A stretch of 8,056 nucleotides of DNA from Fidelibacterota bacterium (GTDB lineage: Bacteria; Marinisomatota; Marinisomatia; SCGC-AAA003-L08; GCA-002719095): NCBI GenBank assembly GCA_002705575.1, contig PAHI01000006.1, positions 1-8,056 of the forward strand, in the 5' to 3' direction. Positions 5,163-8,056 of the stretch are shown piece after piece. Position numbers and translations under genes: made by a program. Each line of letters begins with the position of its first letter. Position 1 is the first letter of the stretch. The notes below the pieces were generated by a model that made no database searches, was not told the DNA's origin, and worked only from the letters and a program-made list of their open reading frames with translations.

Positions 5163-6992
5163 ATGTCAGATGAATACGAACATAAATTAGAAGCCAAATC
5201 AGACTATGTTGCTGATACATCGTCTGTATCGACACCAGATATTGACTCAGTTCCAGATGCTGAACTACCTGATCAAGAACTCTATCATTCGCATAGTTGG
5301 TGGACTACATATGTTTTTTCGCAAGATGCAAAATATATTGGAATTCAGTATGCATTGACAGCTATTGGAACCGGACTTTTAGGATTAGTCCTATCCTGGT
5401 TAATGAGAATTCAATTAGCCTTTCCAGGTTTAGGTTGGCTTGATCCTGCATCTTATTATCAATTTGTAACAATGCACGGAATGATAATGGTGGTGTATTT
5501 GCTAACTGCATTATTTCTTGGAGGTTTTGGAAACTTATTAATACCTCTGATGTGTGGCGCAAGAGACATGGCATTTCCATATGTGAACATGCTTAGCTAC
5601 TGGGCATTCGTTGTTGCTGTTTTAGTTTTGCTAGCAAGCTTTTTTGTTCCTGGAGGACCGACCGGAGCAGGGTGGACACTTTATCCTCCACAAGCAATCA
5701 CAGCCGGGACACCAGGAAGTGATATGGGAATAATACTGATGTTAATTTCATTAATATTATTTGTAGCTGGTTTTACAATGGGCGGATTAAATTACATCGT
5801 AACTGTTTTACAATTAAGAGCTAGAGGTATGACATTAATGAGATTGCCTTTGACAATTTGGGGAATTTTTACAGCAACTGTACTTGCGATGTTTGCATTT
5901 CCAGCTTTACTAGTTGGTTGTTTAATGATGACACTAGATAGTTTGATCGGAACAAGTTTCTTCATGCCAGCTATGGTGTCTTTAGGGGAAAAGTTGACCT
6001 ATGAGGGTGGAAGCCCAATTTTATTCCAACACTTGTTTTGGTTTTTTGGCCATCCCGAAGTATATATCGTTGCTCTACCCGCTTTTGGAATTGTTTCTGA
6101 TTTACTTTCAGTGCATTCAAGAAAAACTATTTTTGGATACAGAATGATGGTTTGGGCTATCGTAGGAATAGGCGCACTTAGCTTTTTTGTATGGGCTCAC
6201 CACATGTACGTAAGTGGAATGAACCCTTGGTTTGGTTTTTTCTTTGCAACAACAACATTAATCATTGCGGTGCCTACAGCTATAAAAGTTTATAACTGGA
6301 TTTTAACTTTATGGAGAGGAAATATAGTATTATCTCTTCCCATGTTATTTTCTCTTGGCTTTATAGTTACTTTTTTAAATGGCGGATTAACCGGTTTATT
6401 TCTTGGAAATGTTACAGTTGACGTTCCTTTATCAGACACTTATTTTGTTGTAGCTCATTTCCATATGGTTATGGGCATTGCTCCTATACTTGTTGTTTTT
6501 GGAGCAATTTATCATTGGTATCCATTAATTACCGGTCGTATGATGAATGAAGCTTTAGGAAAAGTTCATTTTTGGATTACATTTATTGGTTCATACGCAA
6601 TTTATTTTCCAATGCATTACCAAGGTTTTGTTGGAGTGCCAAGACGATACTTTGAAATTTACGATAGCCCATATATTGATACTTCGACATTGCTCTTAAA
6701 TAAATTTATTACAATTGCAGTTTTAATAGTAGGGGCAGCACAATTACTATTTTTATACAATTTATTTGCAAGCGCTAGACTTGGAAAGAAAGCAGAAAAA
6801 AATCCATGGAAAGCAAATTCATTAGAGTGGCAAACTCCTCAAATGCCTGCAGAACATGGTAATTGGGGCAAAGAACTTCCAAAAGTTTATAGATGGCCTT
6901 ATGACTTCAGTGTGCCTGGAGCAAAAGAAGATTATATTCCTCAAAACCAACCTCCAAGTGAGATCATAGGAGCGAAAGTTGAGAAGACGTGA
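5163..6992 (+). CDS. coxN: cytochrome c oxidase subunit I, CoxN-like (A1-type heme-copper oxidase)
   Basis: Catalytic subunit that reduces oxygen to water and pumps protons. The 609-residue protein has about 12 hydrophobic helices. Low-spin heme ligands are H105 (MHGMIM) and H434; the high-spin heme ligand is H432 (AHFHMVMG). CuB ligands are H297, H346 and H347, and Y301 of GHPEVY would form the His-Tyr crosslink. D-channel residues are present as N124, D135 (RDMAFP), N142 and E299; K-channel residues as T372 and K375 (PTAIKVYNW). E299 within GHPEVY places it in the A1 class, like aa3 oxidases. Oddities are an acidic N-terminal extension of about 45 residues and SQDAKYIG (53-60) where most relatives have TTDHKxIG. 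The RBS is unclear. The stop overlaps the next gene by 4 bases (GTGA). Nearby genes identify it as the CoxMNOP-type alternative oxidase; coxA or ctaD are alternative names. Confidence 0.96.
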   Translation: MSDEYEHKLEAKSDYVADTSSVSTPDIDSVPDAELPDQELYHSHSWWTTYVFSQDAKYIGIQYALTAIGTGLLGLVLSWLMRIQLAFPGLGWLDPASYYQFVTMHGMIMVVYLLTALFLGGFGNLLIPLMCGARDMAFPYVNMLSYWAFVVAVLVLLASFFVPGGPTGAGWTLYPPQAITAGTPGSDMGIILMLISLILFVAGFTMGGLNYIVTVLQLRARGMTLMRLPLTIWGIFTATVLAMFAFPALLVGCLMMTLDSLIGTSFFMPAMVSLGEKLTYEGGSPILFQHLFWFFGHPEVYIVALPAFGIVSDLLSVHSRKTIFGYRMMVWAIVGIGALSFFVWAHHMYVSGMNPWFGFFFATTTLIIAVPTAIKVYNWILTLWRGNIVLSLPMLFSLGFIVTFLNGGLTGLFLGNVTVDVPLSDTYFVVAHFHMVMGIAPILVVFGAIYHWYPLITGRMMNEALGKVHFWITFIGSYAIYFPMHYQGFVGVPRRYFEIYDSPYIDTSTLLLNKFITIAVLIVGAAQLLFLYNLFASARLGKKAEKNPWKANSLEWQTPQMPAEHGNWGKELPKVYRWPYDFSVPGAKEDYIPQNQPPSEIIGAKVEKT

Positions 6993-7621
6993 GCGAAAAA
7001 AAAAGCATCTTTCAATTACTAACTGAAAAACCTTGGGAAAAAGATCAAATAGAGTCTGATAATAAGCACCAAGGTCAAACACTTAGCTTAACAAAACAAA
7101 AACTCGGCCTAAGAACTGTTATGGCTGCCAGCACAGTTTTGTTTTCACTTTTTGTAGTTGCGTATTCAGATCGAATGCTTGTAAGCGATTGGAGAAACAT
7201 GCCAGAGCCTTGGCTTCTTTGGTTGAATACAGGAATTTTAGTAATAAGTAGTTTAGTTTTTCATCAGACGACGAAATACGCTAAGAAAGAAATTTATGAT
7301 AAAACAAAAAACAGTCTATATTTTATTGGTTTTCTAGCATACTCTTTTTTAATTGGTCAGCTTATAGTTTGGTATCAACTAATGCATAACGGCTATTATG
7401 CTACAAGCAATGTTGCTAATGCTTTTTTCTATTTATTTACCACAATTCATGGCCTTCATATTATTGGTGGAATATATTTCTGGGGAAAAACAACTTCAAA
7501 ATTCATTAAAAAAAGTCTTAAAAAAGATGAGATTAACAATTTGATTGATATTTGCGCAGTTTACTGGCATTTCTTATTAGCTGTTTGGTTAGTACTTTTC
7601 GGATTAATGTTATCAAGTTAA
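6989..7621 (+). CDS. coxO: cytochrome c oxidase subunit III homologue, first of two (CoxO-like)
   Basis: A 210-residue, five-helix member of the heme-copper oxidase subunit III family. Helices lie at about 42-60, 74-92, 110-130, 143-165 and 188-208. Family marks include EPWLLWLNTGILVISS (73-88), TTIHGLHIIGG (151-161) and YWHFLLAVWLVLFG (192-205). The first 40 residues are hydrophilic. Translation begins at GTG (6989-6991), overlapping the subunit I stop TGA in a GTGA junction, which implies translational coupling; AGGAG (6968-6972) lies upstream at a rather long spacing. A five-helix form, rather than the seven helices of canonical CoxC, is common in bacterial oxidases with separate subunit III genes. 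Its partner homologue follows directly. The role is structural and protective of proton uptake in subunit I, from family knowledge. Confidence 0.88.
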   Translation: MSEKKSIFQLLTEKPWEKDQIESDNKHQGQTLSLTKQKLGLRTVMAASTVLFSLFVVAYSDRMLVSDWRNMPEPWLLWLNTGILVISSLVFHQTTKYAKKEIYDKTKNSLYFIGFLAYSFLIGQLIVWYQLMHNGYYATSNVANAFFYLFTTIHGLHIIGGIYFWGKTTSKFIKKSLKKDEINNLIDICAVYWHFLLAVWLVLFGLMLSS

Positions 7622-7624
7622 GGA
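7620..7624 (+). promoter_or_regulatory. Shine-Dalgarno site of the second subunit III gene
   Basis: AAGGA begins inside the preceding stop codon and ends 9 bases before the ATG at 7634. It is one of the clearer ribosome binding sites in a window where most genes lack one, and it supports the chosen start. Confidence 0.55.
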
Positions 7625-7633
7625 ATATTAATT

Positions 7634-8056
7634 ATGTCAGACTCATCATTAGAAAATCTTCCTAAAGGTTGGAAAAGTGTTCCAAGTGATTTAGGCTCAG
7701 ACCAAACTGCTTTTAAAGGTGTTCAATGGGGAAAAGCAATGATGTGGATATTTTTATTAAGCGACACATTCATTTTTAGCTGCTTTCTGATTTCTTATAT
7801 GAAGGGGAGAGCCTCAACAGTAGTTGATTGGCCTAATACAAGCGAGGTATTCTCACTTGATTTTATGGGAGTTCCTGTACCACTTCTTTTGATAGCAATA
7901 ATGACCTTCGTACTTATTACCAGCAGCGGAACTATGGCGTTGGCAGTAAAATATGGTTATGAAAAAAATAAAAAAATGTGCGGCTGGTTTATTTTTGCAA
8001 CAGCTATTGGCGGATTAACTTTTGTAGGAATGCAAGCTTATGAATGGTCTAAGTTA
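7634..8056 (+). CDS. coxP: cytochrome c oxidase subunit III homologue, second of two (CoxP-like; 3' end missing)
   Basis: An open frame from ATG at 7634 runs 141 residues to the window end without a stop, so the C-terminal half is outside. A hydrophilic N-terminus (1-30) precedes a helix at about 33-55 with GKAMMWIFLLSDTFIFSCF (33-51), matching the first helix of subunit III, where GMWLFLLSE is usual; here Asp replaces that Glu. A helix at about 80-104 with LITSSGTMALA (94-104) and one at about 115-134 ending in MQAYEWSKL (133-141) follow; the last motif is diagnostic of subunit III. It starts 12 bases after the first subunit III gene. The two homologues differ strongly in sequence, so this is not a recent duplication. 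The pair corresponds to CoxO and CoxP of Bradyrhizobium. Confidence 0.9.
   Translation, partial: MSDSSLENLPKGWKSVPSDLGSDQTAFKGVQWGKAMMWIFLLSDTFIFSCFLISYMKGRASTVVDWPNTSEVFSLDFMGVPVPLLLIAIMTFVLITSSGTMALAVKYGYEKNKKMCGWFIFATAIGGLTFVGMQAYEWSKL

Noticed and set aside
4853..5235. Two leftward open frames of 114 and 62 residues opposite subunit II and the start of subunit I
   Set aside because: They are antisense to a strongly conserved CuA domain and have no family likeness, so they are chance frames in AT-rich DNA.
5362..5580. Leftward 72-residue frame inside subunit I
   Set aside because: It is antisense to the conserved heme-ligand region.
6822..7082. Leftward 86-residue frame across the subunit I/III junction
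   Set aside because: It is antisense to two well-supported genes, with no start context or family signal.
1..8056. tRNA, rRNA, riboswitch, CRISPR, insertion sequence or attachment site
   Set aside because: Nearly all of the window is coding and the gaps are under 100 bases. I saw no repeat array, transposase or structured RNA signature by eye.

Overview
The window is AT-rich, compact bacterial DNA. Short A/T-rich intergenic gaps, stop-start overlaps and the families present (UbiA, RsmE, DUF1289, a CoxMNOP-type oxidase) suggest a small-genome, probably marine alphaproteobacterium of the SAR11 or similar streamlined kind. That placement is inferred from composition and gene content; there is no rRNA or other marker to prove it. 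The standard bacterial code is used, and TGA ends the oxidase subunit I gene.

Left part (1-1111). The 5' part of ubiA (ubiquinone biosynthesis prenyltransferase) runs leftward off the window. Divergent from it is a tight rightward run of three small membrane-protein genes: a DUF2721-like protein, a 33-residue single-helix protein and a 63-residue two-helix protein, separated by only 5 and 2 bases.

Middle part (1088-3946). A leftward operon with overlapping genes encodes a pirin-family cupin, a QorA-like zinc-free quinone oxidoreductase and a four-cysteine DUF1289 protein. Its last gene overlaps the 63-residue gene tail to tail by 24 bases. Divergent from pirin is rsmE, the 16S rRNA m3U1498 methyltransferase.

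Right part (4044-8056). A rightward operon encodes an aa3-like (A1-type) heme-copper cytochrome c oxidase. The order is a small two-helix membrane protein of unknown function, subunit II (CuA), subunit I, and then two different subunit III homologues, the second cut by the window end. This matches the coxMNOP alternative oxidase layout described in Bradyrhizobium. All metal ligands and the main D- and K-channel residues are visible in subunits I and II.

Together the genes concern aerobic respiration and quinone metabolism: ubiA makes the quinone, Qor may act on quinones, and the oxidase ends the electron chain. I saw no tRNA, rRNA, CRISPR, insertion sequence or convincing hairpin terminator. 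Nothing here is clearly a new biological system. The most open items are the small membrane proteins, above all the 86-residue one joined to the oxidase operon.
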